A program made the translations under genes and the position numbers. Below the pieces are notes generated by a model. The model did not search any database. It was not told where the DNA came from and was given only the letters and a program-made list of their open reading frames with translations. Below, piece by piece: positions 16,272 through 24,940 of a stretch of 35,166 nt of DNA. How positions within the stretch are numbered: position 1 is the first letter of the stretch; every line of letters begins with the position of its first letter. The stretch is from Planctomycetota bacterium (GTDB taxonomy: Bacteria > Planctomycetota > Planctomycetia > Planctomycetales > Planctomycetaceae). Location of the stretch: contig JAQBVJ010000076.1 in the NCBI GenBank assembly GCA_027623235.1, positions 1 to 35,166 of the forward strand, read 5' to 3'.

Positions 16272-17869
16272 GTGAACGGAGCCGGGCAACCGGTTGCAGA
16301 GACCGCTCATTGAAACCATTCGGCTGGACCGGTTGGAAAGCAAGAGCTTTCTCGGGCCAACGCTCCAGCCGCTCCCGGCTTTTTTCATGCGCTTTGCTTT
16401 GCGTTCTGTTGATCGGCATCGCGAATCCGATGTCCGTAAACGCGGCTCCCGCTTTGGAGCACGAAGGCGCCAGCCTTTCTCGCGCAGACATCGAGGAGGA
16501 ATCGAAGCCAGTTCGATCTTCGTTCGTCCGAATTCTGACGTTGCAGGATCACACAACGCGAACGGTCCTTTTGGGAACGATGCTGCTGGGAATGAGCTCC
16601 GGAATCGTCGGGACCTTTATGCTTCTGCGGCGGCAGGCTCTTGTGGGCGATGTCGTCAGCCATTCGGCGTTGCCTGGAGTCGCCATTGCGTTTCTGATCG
16701 GCGAGATGGTTTCACCGGGAGAAGGGCGTTCTCTGACGTGGCTGCTCGTCGGTGCTGCCGTGGCGGGCCTTCTTGCCGTCGCCTCGACGAGCCTCATCAC
16801 GAAGTTTTCGAGGATCAAGCCGGACGCCGCGCTGGCGACCGTGCTGGGTGTCTTCTTCGGATTCGGTGCGGTCCTCTTCAAAGTTGTGCAGGAGATTCCC
16901 TCGGGAAATCGAGCTGGCCTGCAGCACTTCATTCTGGGTTCTGCGTCGACCATGACATCCGGCGATGTGTCGCTCATTCTGAAGGCCTCGGCCGTTGTGC
17001 TGATTGCCTGCTTTTTGGTGTTCAAAGAGCTGTCGATTCTCTGCTTTGACGAGGATTTTGCCTCGACTCAGGGCTGGCCAGTGACCTGGATGGACTTTGC
17101 CCTGATGGGACTGGTCGTGGCGGTGACCGTGATCGGGCTGCAGAGTGTCGGCATTCTGATGGTGGCTCTTCTGATTACGCCTCCCACGGCGGCTCGGTTC
17201 TGGACGGAAAGCCTCAGTCGAATGACGCTCATCGCGGCCGGCATCGGTGGGGCGAGTGCTCTCGCCGGGACGGCTGCCAGCGCGACAATTCCGAATCTCG
17301 CTGGCGGCCCGACGATTGTGCTGGCCGGGTCGATGTTCTTTCTGATCAGTCTGTTGTTCGGGACGAAGAGTGGCCTGATCGGACGCTGGGTGCAGCGGTC
17401 GCGGACCGAGCATCGCGTCGGCCGAGACCATCTTCTGCGTGCAATGTTTGAGGTGATCGAAGCGCGGCTTGGCTCTGAGGAAACACTGGAACTTGATCAG
17501 CTGAAGACCGAGGCCGTGTCACTTGGCGAGCTCACCCGTCGCCGGTCCTGGAGCGGCCTGCGTGTCAGCCGCCTGTTGAATCGCGCTTTCACCGACGGCG
17601 ACGTCAGCCTCGACCCGACCGGAGCCTGGCGACTGAGCGCGACCGGGGCGCGTGTGGCCTGCCGTGCCGTCAGGAATCATCGTCTCTGGGAAATCTTCCT
17701 GATCCGTTCCGCAGATATCGCTCCCAGTCACGTCGACCGGGACGCGGATTTCATTGAGCACGTCCTCACCCCGGAAGTCATCGAGGAGCTGGAAGGGCTG
17801 CTTGCGCGGAAAGACCCGCGCGTGATTCCGCCGAGTCCGCATCCGATTCCGCCTGTCGAGGCGAGGTAA
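16268..17869 (+). CDS. metal ABC transporter permease fused to a DtxR/MntR-like repressor module
   Basis: A protein of 533 residues. Residues 1-60 form an unusual leader with a signal-peptide-like stretch (FSCALLCVLLIGIANPMSVNA). Residues about 90-370 are an ABC-3 permease with seven or eight membrane spans and the opening LQDHTTRTVLLGTMLLGMSS. From about residue 379 to the end the sequence follows a DtxR-family metalloregulator. It has a winged-helix part (LGELTRRRSWSGLRVSRLLN, then WRLSATGARVA), a dimerisation/metal part with RNHRLWEIFL and DFIEHVLTPE, and the closing PSPHPIP. His471, Asp494, Glu497 and His498 match MntR ligand positions. The transporter permease thus carries its own metal sensor, presumably cytoplasmic. 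No second permease or separate regulator gene follows. Confidence 0.88.
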   Translation: MSERSRATGCRDRSLKPFGWTGWKARAFSGQRSSRSRLFSCALLCVLLIGIANPMSVNAAPALEHEGASLSRADIEEESKPVRSSFVRILTLQDHTTRTVLLGTMLLGMSSGIVGTFMLLRRQALVGDVVSHSALPGVAIAFLIGEMVSPGEGRSLTWLLVGAAVAGLLAVASTSLITKFSRIKPDAALATVLGVFFGFGAVLFKVVQEIPSGNRAGLQHFILGSASTMTSGDVSLILKASAVVLIACFLVFKELSILCFDEDFASTQGWPVTWMDFALMGLVVAVTVIGLQSVGILMVALLITPPTAARFWTESLSRMTLIAAGIGGASALAGTAASATIPNLAGGPTIVLAGSMFFLISLLFGTKSGLIGRWVQRSRTEHRVGRDHLLRAMFEVIEARLGSEETLELDQLKTEAVSLGELTRRRSWSGLRVSRLLNRAFTDGDVSLDPTGAWRLSATGARVACRAVRNHRLWEIFLIRSADIAPSHVDRDADFIEHVLTPEVIEELEGLLARKDPRVIPPSPHPIPPVEAR

Positions 17870-18048
17870 TTCTTCGCCCGGGTTGTGCGCTTAATCTCGC
17901 TCGCCGCGTCGGTTGAGGAATGCTTTGTGACCCGCAGCAAGGGGCTCGTTGACGATTCAGCGAGGCTCCTCTATCGTCATCGAGAGAGCCACTCGGATGT
18001 GGTGACTCTTCAGAAAACGAATTCGCAATCGCTTATTGGACTCCTGAG

Positions 18049-18234
18049 TTGACTCAGTTTTTCTTCATTCTGTCGTGCGTCGGTGTGCCGATTCTCTGGG
18101 GAGTCGTCGTGAACTGGCTGTTCGGACGGCTGCAGCGTGGAAAGTCAGCGACGAACACGATTCGCAGCCCGACAGAATCGGATCCTGAATCAGAGATCGA
18201 TCAGGAAGAACCGAGGATTGAGTATTACATCTGA
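18049..18234 (+). CDS. small single-span membrane protein, unknown
   Basis: A 61-residue protein with one hydrophobic segment (FFFILSCVGVPILWGVVV) near the N-terminus and a short hydrophilic, acidic tail ending EYYI. The start is a TTG at 18049 with no good ribosome site, which lowers confidence. It lies between the metal transporter and a TauE/SafE permease, on the same strand as both. I know no function. Confidence 0.45.
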   Translation: MTQFFFILSCVGVPILWGVVVNWLFGRLQRGKSATNTIRSPTESDPESEIDQEEPRIEYYI

Positions 18235-18272
18235 GTCAAACCGCGTTTGACTGAAGCCACGGCATCCCGCCA

Positions 18273-19193
18273 GTGGCGGCCAATGAGTGTTGCCTCGCGA
18301 GGAAAAAGTCTGTGGGCGTGTTGCTTCTCGTCGTGCTTTGCGGGTTTGGCGTCGGCTGCCTGGCCGGTCTGCTGGGCGTCGGCGGCAGCTTTCTGCTCGT
18401 CCCAATTCTTCACGTCATGCTGGATATTCGCATTGAGATTGCGGTCGGCTCGACGGCATGCCAGCTGCTTGGTCCGTCAACGGCGGCCGTGCTCGCGCGA
18501 AAGCTGACTCTTCAGCAACTGAGGCTGCCGTTGATCCTGGCGGGCGGCATTCTGGTTGGAGTCATCCTGGGCACGTCGCTTTTGCAGGAAGCGGGGGAGT
18601 TTGGCGACATTCTGGTCAACGGCCGTCTTGTGCCGGCCAACGCACTGCTGGTTCTGAGCGTCTACCTGCTGCTGCTGACGACGATTGGTACGTTTGCTTT
18701 GTTCGAAGTGTGGCAGCTCAACCGCGGTCGAGCGATCCCGCGTGGGTCACTGGCTCGTCTGAAGATCGGCCCGATCGACAGTTTTTTCGAGCTGGAAAAC
18801 GGCACGGTGTCGATTCCTGTGCTGTCGATGTTCGGCCTCGTGACGGGACTCACGGCCGGGTTGCTCGGAATCAGCGGAGGGCTGATCCTGATCCCCGGTC
18901 TGATCTATCTGCTGGGGATGAAGTCCCGCCAGGCGATTCTCGTATCGCTGATTGTCGTCTGGATTACGTCGCTGCAGGGAACGATTTTTCACGCACTGCA
19001 CCACAACGTCGACCTGAAACTCGTCTGCGCACTGATGTTCGGTGGAACGATCGGGGCGAGACTCAGTTCCGAATTCGGAGCCAACCTGAATGGGCCATCG
19101 ATCCGTAAGTCGATCGGCTGGCTGTCGCTGCTCGCCGCCGCACTGGTGCTGTTTCAACTGGCGAATCTTCTGACCGGCACTCAGCCTGGTTGA
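18273..19193 (+). CDS. TauE/SafE-family membrane permease
   Basis: Putative exporter or importer of a small anion such as sulfite or an organosulfonate; the family is broad and the substrate cannot be assigned. It has 306 residues from a GTG at 18273; another GTG at 18312 starts just before the first membrane span. Two homologous halves are seen. The first begins FGVGCLAGLLGVGGSFLLVP and the second LVTGLTAGLLGISGGLILIP, the paired glycine-rich motif of the family. About eight membrane spans are expected. A hydrophilic insertion (about residues 150-180) separates the halves. The 5' neighbour is the small membrane protein. Confidence 0.85.
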   Translation: MAANECCLARKKSVGVLLLVVLCGFGVGCLAGLLGVGGSFLLVPILHVMLDIRIEIAVGSTACQLLGPSTAAVLARKLTLQQLRLPLILAGGILVGVILGTSLLQEAGEFGDILVNGRLVPANALLVLSVYLLLLTTIGTFALFEVWQLNRGRAIPRGSLARLKIGPIDSFFELENGTVSIPVLSMFGLVTGLTAGLLGISGGLILIPGLIYLLGMKSRQAILVSLIVVWITSLQGTIFHALHHNVDLKLVCALMFGGTIGARLSSEFGANLNGPSIRKSIGWLSLLAAALVLFQLANLLTGTQPG

Positions 19194-19258
19194 GGCCAGC
19201 GAAGTCGATGAAAGCGGCGATGGTTTTTCAATCGTCACTCTCGTGTCATTCGCTGGCC
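19194..19258. terminator. long hairpin in convergent gap, possible bidirectional terminator
   Basis: GGCCAGCGAA (19194-19203) pairs perfectly with TTCGCTGGCC (19249-19258). An inner CGATGAAA/TTTCAATCG pairing carries one bulge. It starts right after the TauE stop and ends before the stop of the convergent VWA gene. It lacks a T tract, so termination is inferred from position. Confidence 0.4.
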
Positions 19259-19276
19259 CTCGCCGTGCGTGCTGAT

Positions 19277-22200
19277 TTACTGCCCATTGCCTTCCGCAGG
19301 CTTTGCAGTTTTGCCCGCGGGAAGTTCGGTTTCACCTGCGGCTGGTTGCACTTCCTCACCCCAGATGTACCAGTGCGGCGCGACGTAGACCCAGTGACCG
19401 TTGGCCGGCAGGTCGTTGTGTCCTGCATAGGACGTGCCGTCCCAGACGCCGTAGTCGTAGAACCCGCCGAAGCTCTGCAGATCGTTTGCGACTTCGATCT
19501 TCTTCAGCAGCCGCCGGTACTTGTTGTTGACGCTGGCTTTGATTCGAGCCTCCGCCGGAGACAGATCGGCGGGCGGTGTGAGGCCCGTTTTCGGAACCTC
19601 GGGGCGACGCAGAACCGGGCGAGGCCCGATCAGCGACTGCGCCTTTTTGACGAGCTCGACAAACTCCGCCCGGAGATCGTCGTCGCCTTTGGCTCCTTCG
19701 ACCGTCTCCAGCACGTCGACCAGAGTCCAGCTGCCGCTGTACTTCGAGCCACGCAGGTTCATGCCGAACGAGGCAACCGAAGCGGCCCACATGAAGTCAT
19801 TGCTGGGAGCCTTCGCCGGGCCGCGGGACGGCAGGTCCGTCACCGGAATGTTCAACCCAGGATTCGTCGTGCTGGTTTCTTCGTCGGGGTTTTTGTAGTT
19901 GAGCTTCACGAAGAGCAGTTCGTCATTGAAGGCGAGCTTTTCTTCTTTCTCGCTGGCGGCCTTTTTCTTCGCTTCTTCGGCCTTGTCGTAGCGAAGCTCA
20001 CCGACGTCCGGCCGTGCGTCCCAGGTCTTCTTCGGCACGATTTCGTACAGAGCCGTCACGACGTGGCCGGCTCCGATTTCGCCGGCGTCTTTCGTGTCAT
20101 CGTTGAAGTCCTGCGCGGCGAGCTTGCGGTTTTCGTAACCGATCAGCCGGTACGCACCGACCGTGGCCGGATTGAACTCGACCTGAATCTTCACGTCCTT
20201 CGCGACGGTGTAGAGCGTGCCCATCAGCTCATCGCGGAAGACCTTCTGAGCTTCCCGCAGATTGTCCATGTAGCCGTACTGGCCGTTGCCTTTGTCGGCG
20301 AGTTTTTCCAGCTTGGCGTCTTTCAGATTGCCCATTCCGAAGCCGAAAATACTGAGAAACACGCCGCTGGCCGCTTTCTCTTCAATCAGCTGAACCAGCT
20401 CGTTGTCATTGTTGACGCCAACGTTGAAATCGCCGTCGGTACACATGATGACCCGGTTCGAGCCGCCCTGGATAAAGTGCTTGATGGCCGTTTCATAAGC
20501 CGTCCGGATTCCACCCTCGCCATTGGTCGACCCGCCCGCAGTGAGGCCGTTGACAACAGTCATGATCTGCTGCTTCTTCGCTCCGGATGTCGCGTCGAGA
20601 CGCAGGCCGGCGTTGTTGGCGTAGGCCACGATCGAAACCTGATCGTCTTCGGTCAGCTCGTTAACCAGCAGGTCGATCGACTGTTTGACGAGAGCCAGTT
20701 TGTTGGCAGACCGCATCGATCCCGAAACATCGATCATGAAGACGAGGCTGGTCGGCGGTCGATTCGTCTTGTCGATGTCTCTGGCCTTGATGCCGATCCG
20801 GGCGAGCCGGTGACTTGTGGCCCAGGGGCACGCGTTGAGCTCAACATCGACCGCGAACGGCTGGCCGTCTTTCGGCTCGGCGTAGTCGTACCGGAAGTAG
20901 TTGACCAGTTCCTCAATCCGCACCGCGTTCGGCGGCGGAACCTGCCCCTGATTCAGGAAGCGACGGACGTTGGAGTACGATGCCGTGTCGACATCGATGG
21001 CGAATGTTGAGAGCCGTTTTTCTCGGGTGTCCGGCTCAACAAAGTCGTTTTCGATGATCGGTTCGTAGGCTTCATTTGTAGGCGAAGGAGTCCGATCGGC
21101 CGGAAGGTGCTTGGCCAGACCCGTCGATTCTTCGATTTGTCGCTGTTGTTCGCGAAAACGGTTGAGGGCTTCGTCGCGCCCGCTGTTCGAATTCGAGGCA
21201 ACCTGCAACTGCGATTTGCCTTCGCCTGGTTCGCTCTTAGTCGAGGCATCTTCTTTGCCGGGGCCGGATTCCGGGAGTCCTCGACCGCCCATCTGCTGTC
21301 CACCGCCCGCGCCGCCTCGACTTGAGTCACCGGCAGGAGCAGCAACGGCACCGGATTTCCTGGCGACGCGACTGGCGGCCGATGCGGGTTTATCTGCTGG
21401 TGCACCAGGCAGCGCCGGGCTGGTTGTGGCTGGTTGTTCTGCCGCTGGGGCTTCAGTGGCGGCGATTGCTTGTGAACCCGCAATTTGAGTGTCGGACTTC
21501 TTTTCTGCGGCGACCAGCACTCGCGAAGGCGCAACGGGTTTCAGAGTCATTTCCAGCCGCTTCGTGGTTTGAACCAGTTTCTGGCCAGACTCGGCAGCCT
21601 CTCCAGGAACCACAGATCGGCGGCTCGCCGGGTCAGGAGCGTTTTCACTGAAATCTTGCACCTTGCGGCCCGGCTCGCCCGTCAGGCCACGAGCGGAATT
21701 TCCTGGGCCAGTCAGCTGTTCTGTGGGCAGTGATCGACTGTTGGTAGCACCAGATCCACCCGCAGCATCTGCCGCGAAATTGTGCGGGGCGGAGGATTTT
21801 CGGGCCACTTCCACCTCGAACTTAGAATCGTACACGTCGTCGGGGAAACCCGAGCCTGGCGTGGAGGATTCGTCTTCCATCATCGCCATCTCGGCCGGTG
21901 CGTCCGAATGAATATGGGAGACAGCCGACGGCGTCGCGGAAGTTAAATCGCTCAGCTCACCATCGGGTAACTGGGACACGACAACCAGCATCACCGCGGC
22001 CGTCGCGACCAGGGAACCGGTAATCGCCCAGGGGAAGCTGCGGACGGATGGTGAGTGAGACAGCTCGCGTGGGACATCGTCCACGTTGATCGAGCCTGAC
22101 ATCGCGGCTGCCGAAGCGACCTTCGCGACGGTTCCGGCACTCGCTGGTTCGGCCTCAGCTTCACCAGCGGCAACTTCACCAGCTGCGGCCGCTTCTCCAT

Positions 22201-22423
22201 CGAGAATGACGGATCGCTGAGCCTCGGTCAGCTCGGGAGCCGGCTCTGCCGCGAGCTCGCTATTGAGAACTCCGATTGTTTCCTCAATCTCCTTGACCGC
22301 CGCTGCGGCTTCCGGTGAGTTTGCAATGAGTTGTTCAATTTCGGTCCGGTCCGCTCCATCCAGTTCGCCCAGGGCAAACGCCGTGAGACGCGGGTCTTCC
22401 GGATTAAAGGCTGGATTCGTCAT
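19277..22423 (-). CDS. anti-sigma-like/von Willebrand factor A membrane protein (YfbK type)
   Basis: The ATG at 22423 is chosen for the GGAGG 7 bases upstream. It has 1048 residues. The N-terminal 50 or so (RLTAFALGELDGADRTEIEQ) resemble anti-sigma factor N-termini found beside planctomycete ECF genes. One membrane span lies near residues 132-152 (WAITGSLVATAAVMLVVVSQ). A long low-complexity linker rich in Ala, Pro, Gly and Ser follows to about residue 450. Next come the YfbK N-terminal domain (SNVRRFLNQGQVPPPNAVRI) and a VWA domain with a complete MIDAS: DVSGS starting at Asp565, the Thr in GGSTNGEGG, and CTDGDFNVG. A C-terminal domain ends in an aromatic YVAPHWYIWG. The ECF sigma gene lies just upstream, so it probably holds that sigma factor at the membrane. 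Confidence 0.85.
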   Translation of the reverse strand: MTNPAFNPEDPRLTAFALGELDGADRTEIEQLIANSPEAAAAVKEIEETIGVLNSELAAEPAPELTEAQRSVILDGEAAAAGEVAAGEAEAEPASAGTVAKVASAAAMSGSINVDDVPRELSHSPSVRSFPWAITGSLVATAAVMLVVVSQLPDGELSDLTSATPSAVSHIHSDAPAEMAMMEDESSTPGSGFPDDVYDSKFEVEVARKSSAPHNFAADAAGGSGATNSRSLPTEQLTGPGNSARGLTGEPGRKVQDFSENAPDPASRRSVVPGEAAESGQKLVQTTKRLEMTLKPVAPSRVLVAAEKKSDTQIAGSQAIAATEAPAAEQPATTSPALPGAPADKPASAASRVARKSGAVAAPAGDSSRGGAGGGQQMGGRGLPESGPGKEDASTKSEPGEGKSQLQVASNSNSGRDEALNRFREQQRQIEESTGLAKHLPADRTPSPTNEAYEPIIENDFVEPDTREKRLSTFAIDVDTASYSNVRRFLNQGQVPPPNAVRIEELVNYFRYDYAEPKDGQPFAVDVELNACPWATSHRLARIGIKARDIDKTNRPPTSLVFMIDVSGSMRSANKLALVKQSIDLLVNELTEDDQVSIVAYANNAGLRLDATSGAKKQQIMTVVNGLTAGGSTNGEGGIRTAYETAIKHFIQGGSNRVIMCTDGDFNVGVNNDNELVQLIEEKAASGVFLSIFGFGMGNLKDAKLEKLADKGNGQYGYMDNLREAQKVFRDELMGTLYTVAKDVKIQVEFNPATVGAYRLIGYENRKLAAQDFNDDTKDAGEIGAGHVVTALYEIVPKKTWDARPDVGELRYDKAEEAKKKAASEKEEKLAFNDELLFVKLNYKNPDEETSTTNPGLNIPVTDLPSRGPAKAPSNDFMWAASVASFGMNLRGSKYSGSWTLVDVLETVEGAKGDDDLRAEFVELVKKAQSLIGPRPVLRRPEVPKTGLTPPADLSPAEARIKASVNNKYRRLLKKIEVANDLQSFGGFYDYGVWDGTSYAGHNDLPANGHWVYVAPHWYIWGEEVQPAAGETELPAGKTAKPAEGNGQ

Positions 22424-22518
22424 GAGAATCCTCCAAAGGGGTTTTGCAGTTTCGGCTCTCGCCCGATCGCTCGGCAAAACGGAAGGGCGATGTTTGATTT
22501 CGGTTCGGCAATATCCGT

Positions 22519-22576
22519 AGGGCCGGTTCCCACCGGCCGATTCGTCTCTTTCTCATGGCCGGCAGGAACCGGCCCT
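22519..22576. repeat. REP-like inverted repeat between sigma factor and VWA gene
   Basis: AGGGCCGGTTCC (22519-22530) and GGAACCGGCCCT (22565-22576) form a perfect 12-bp stem with a 34-nt loop that itself holds ACCGGCC/GGCCGG pairing. It begins 3 bp after the sigma stop. It lacks a T tract, so it may reduce rather than end read-through into the VWA gene. Confidence 0.6.
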
Positions 22577-22578
22577 GC

Positions 22579-23091
22579 TCAATCGTTCTGCATGATCTCT
22601 CGCAGCCGCTTGATTCCGACGTGAAGCAGAAACCCCACGTTGGAAACGGACAGCCCCGTGATTTCGGAAATCTCGCGATAGCTCAGGTCGTTCTGGAATT
22701 TCAATCGGATGACTTCCTGCTGATTCTCCGGCAGTCGGTCGAGCAGCCTCATGACCTTCGAGCCGGAATCGACCAGCGCTGCGGCATCCTGTGGTCCGGC
22801 CATTTGGGTCGAGTTTCTCTGGTCGAGGTCTGTCGCGGTCGTCATACGCCGCTCCTTTCGATGAACATCGAGGGCCCGGTTTCGGCACACCGTGAACAGC
22901 CACTGCGATAAATGGCCGTCGACCGAAGCCGGCTCCTCGCGACAAAGCCGCAAAAACGTGTCCTGCACGACATCCCGCGCCGCCTCAAGGTTGCCGGTAA
23001 TCCGCTGCGCATAGCGGACCAGCGGCCCTTCAAACTGATGAAGTGCCTCGCGGACCCATTCGGACTGGGAAACCTGTCCGTTGGTGCTCAT
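22579..23091 (-). CDS. ECF RNA polymerase sigma factor
   Basis: Extracytoplasmic-function sigma factor that directs RNA polymerase to stress or envelope promoters. It has 170 residues, the usual length. Region 2 contains ARDVVQDTFLRLCRE and the promoter-melting part LFTVCRNRALDVHRKER. A short linker leads to region 4, LPENQQEVIRLKFQNDLSYR followed by EISEITGLSVSNVGFLLHVG, a helix-turn-helix. It is first in a two-gene minus-strand group with the anti-sigma/VWA protein. Target promoters are not evident in the window. Confidence 0.95.
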   Translation of the reverse strand: MSTNGQVSQSEWVREALHQFEGPLVRYAQRITGNLEAARDVVQDTFLRLCREEPASVDGHLSQWLFTVCRNRALDVHRKERRMTTATDLDQRNSTQMAGPQDAAALVDSGSKVMRLLDRLPENQQEVIRLKFQNDLSYREISEITGLSVSNVGFLLHVGIKRLREIMQND

Positions 23092-23204
23092 CTCAATCCC
23101 GGGGTGTTGTGAGGTGATCTGGCTGAGTCAACGCGGTTCGCCGCGGGCTCTTAGAAGGATTCGTGTTGATTCGACAATTGCCCGGAAAATTCCCGGGAGT
23201 GACA

Positions 23205-23308
23205 TTGAAAAAGTCGAATTGATTCAGCGGAGCGGCGCGAGTCGCCCGGTTTTCACGGGGAAAACGCACTCGGACCAGACGGCTTGCGTCCTGCCGCCAC
23301 TTTTTCAA
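23205..23308. repeat. dispersed intergenic repeat, copy 2
   Basis: The core at 23234-23291 repeats the motif at 2872-2928 (first 26 bases differ at one). It is framed by an inverted repeat TTGAAAAAGT (23205-23214) and ACTTTTTCAA (23299-23308). The rest of the 23092-23468 gap shows no gene. Confidence 0.6.
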
Positions 23309-23468
23309 CGGAATTCGAACATTGATTGGTCGGGAGGCTTACGGAAAGACAAATCTAATCCCACGGTCCGGGCCGGTGAAATGAGGCCCGAATATTCGTG
23401 TAGAGCTGATCGCTCGATTTGTCGCAGAATACAGCCTGACCCCGGTCTCAGGTTTCCCGGAGTGGACA

Positions 23469-24197
23469 GTGGGCCTTTCGAAAGCCGCCCGAAACAGACT
23501 CGACGAGCAACTGGTTTTTGACGAACCAGAATTCGAAGAACTGCTGCGCGCAGACGGTCGACCACTTCTCTCTGACGGCCGCTGCCTGCGCGAAGCGGAA
23601 CTGGTCGAGAAGCTGACCGGAAACGGCATCGCGATGGACCGGGCCTGGCTGTGGAAGCTGTCGCGCGAATTTCCGTCCTCCGAATCGCTCGCCCACTGGC
23701 TGCTGGCTCACCACGAGTTGAGCGCGGAGCAGCTTCGCATTCACGTCGACTGGGTCTGGGTGGCCGTCGAGTGTCTGTGGGAACGCTGGTGCTCGGCCCG
23801 CGCACGATTCGAGCATCTCGAACAGACGATTCACGAAGGCTATGTCACGCGCGAATTTGACGTGGCTGAAGCGTGCCGGATGTGGCTGCAGGCGTGGGAG
23901 CAGATGCAGCGACTCTACGGCCGATTCCGTTTCGACACGATCGACGATTTCGACGAGTGCCTGGCGGGGCTCGTTTCTGTCCCGGCCTGGGCTCAGGATC
24001 TGATCGCTCTACTGAAGCTCGCCGCCGAGAAGAACCCGGCACTGATCTACGAGCGAACGCGAATCTGTGAAGAACTCGCCGAGTTCTGCTACGACTGCTT
24101 CGGCGAGACTCCGTCTGCCGAACTGCTGGAACCTTTACAGAACGAAATCGCCAGGTCCCGCAGCCAGACTGCCACGCCAACACGCCGAGCGGCCTGA
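23469..24197 (+). CDS. hypothetical protein
   Basis: A soluble 242-residue protein I do not recognise. It is rich in Trp, Leu, Glu and Arg and looks mostly helical (ELSAEQLRIHVDWVWVAVEC). It has no signal peptide and no membrane span. The start is a GTG at 23469. The frame stays open without a stop back to about 23385 and those residues look protein-like, but no good start codon is present there. Its stop lies one base from the stop of the convergent sulfotransferase gene. Coding character (codon use, composition) is good, so the gene is probably real. Confidence 0.7.
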   Translation: MGLSKAARNRLDEQLVFDEPEFEELLRADGRPLLSDGRCLREAELVEKLTGNGIAMDRAWLWKLSREFPSSESLAHWLLAHHELSAEQLRIHVDWVWVAVECLWERWCSARARFEHLEQTIHEGYVTREFDVAEACRMWLQAWEQMQRLYGRFRFDTIDDFDECLAGLVSVPAWAQDLIALLKLAAEKNPALIYERTRICEELAEFCYDCFGETPSAELLEPLQNEIARSRSQTATPTRRAA

Positions 24198-24198
24198 C

Positions 24199-24933
24199 CT
24201 ACCTCAGCCGATGCTCGTACAGCTTCTGATAAAGCGCCTGACATTCGTCGTGCAGCGAGGCGAACTCGGCAGGGACTTCTTCTTCTTTGGCGAGGTACGG
24301 GCGAAAGCCGGTTGAGGTCGGGACTTCGGTGTACCAGTACTCGGCCCAGCATCCGTCGGTCTCGCGGAAACCCGGTTCCCAGGTGAGCATCGAATCCGAA
24401 AACTCGACATCGAAGATTTCGCAAAGCTGCCTCAGCATCCCTGCCGGGTCGCCGAGGAAATCTTTCGTGTCGATGACCGGAGGCGTGCTGCCCGTTTTTT
24501 CTCGGACGTAATCAAAAATCTCGACCTGCTGCGGATACCCGGTGTCTTCGGCGATCGGGTCGGGAATCTTCTTGAGATAGCTCGTCAGCATCTCGCGTGG
24601 ATCCCGGATCAGAAAGCAGTTGGAGACTCGCAGCAGCCAGTCTTTCTCCACGTCCGGCGTCAGGTGATGAGTCATCTGCTTCTGGTAAAACAGCGTCTTG
24701 CCAACCGGAAGCGGCCCGGTCATCCACTCCGCTACGCGGCGCCAGTCTGACTCGTGCTTCTCGATAATCTCCCCGGCAAGCGGGTGCGGCTTGCCGGTCG
24801 TCTTCAGATAATGCGAGTAAAACGGCTCGTCGCAGACGACCGAATCCTCGCGCGTATCCCAGGCCCGCATCATCGCCGTGGAAATGTTCCTTGGCCCGGA
24901 CCACATCGCAATTCGAACGGCATCGTCACTCAT
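24199..24933 (-). CDS. sulfotransferase-like P-loop protein
   Basis: A 244-residue protein with the 5'-phosphosulfate-binding P-loop at the N-terminus (IAMWSGPRNISTAMMRAW, residues 8-25). The second PAPS-contact region is in LIRDPREMLTSYLKK. A DEPFYSHYLK motif after the P-loop is typical of a branch of sulfotransferase-like proteins of unknown acceptor. It is the last gene of a tight group with the PfkB kinase (7-bp gap) and the receiver-domain protein. Actual sulfate transfer is not proved by the sequence. Confidence 0.8.
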   Translation of the reverse strand: MSDDAVRIAMWSGPRNISTAMMRAWDTREDSVVCDEPFYSHYLKTTGKPHPLAGEIIEKHESDWRRVAEWMTGPLPVGKTLFYQKQMTHHLTPDVEKDWLLRVSNCFLIRDPREMLTSYLKKIPDPIAEDTGYPQQVEIFDYVREKTGSTPPVIDTKDFLGDPAGMLRQLCEIFDVEFSDSMLTWEPGFRETDGCWAEYWYTEVPTSTGFRPYLAKEEEVPAEFASLHDECQALYQKLYEHRLR

Positions 24934-24940
24934 AGTCGCT

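Noticed and set aside
19190..21010. Long plus-strand frame of 606 residues
   Set aside because: Antisense shadow of the VWA protein, which has clear domain motifs.
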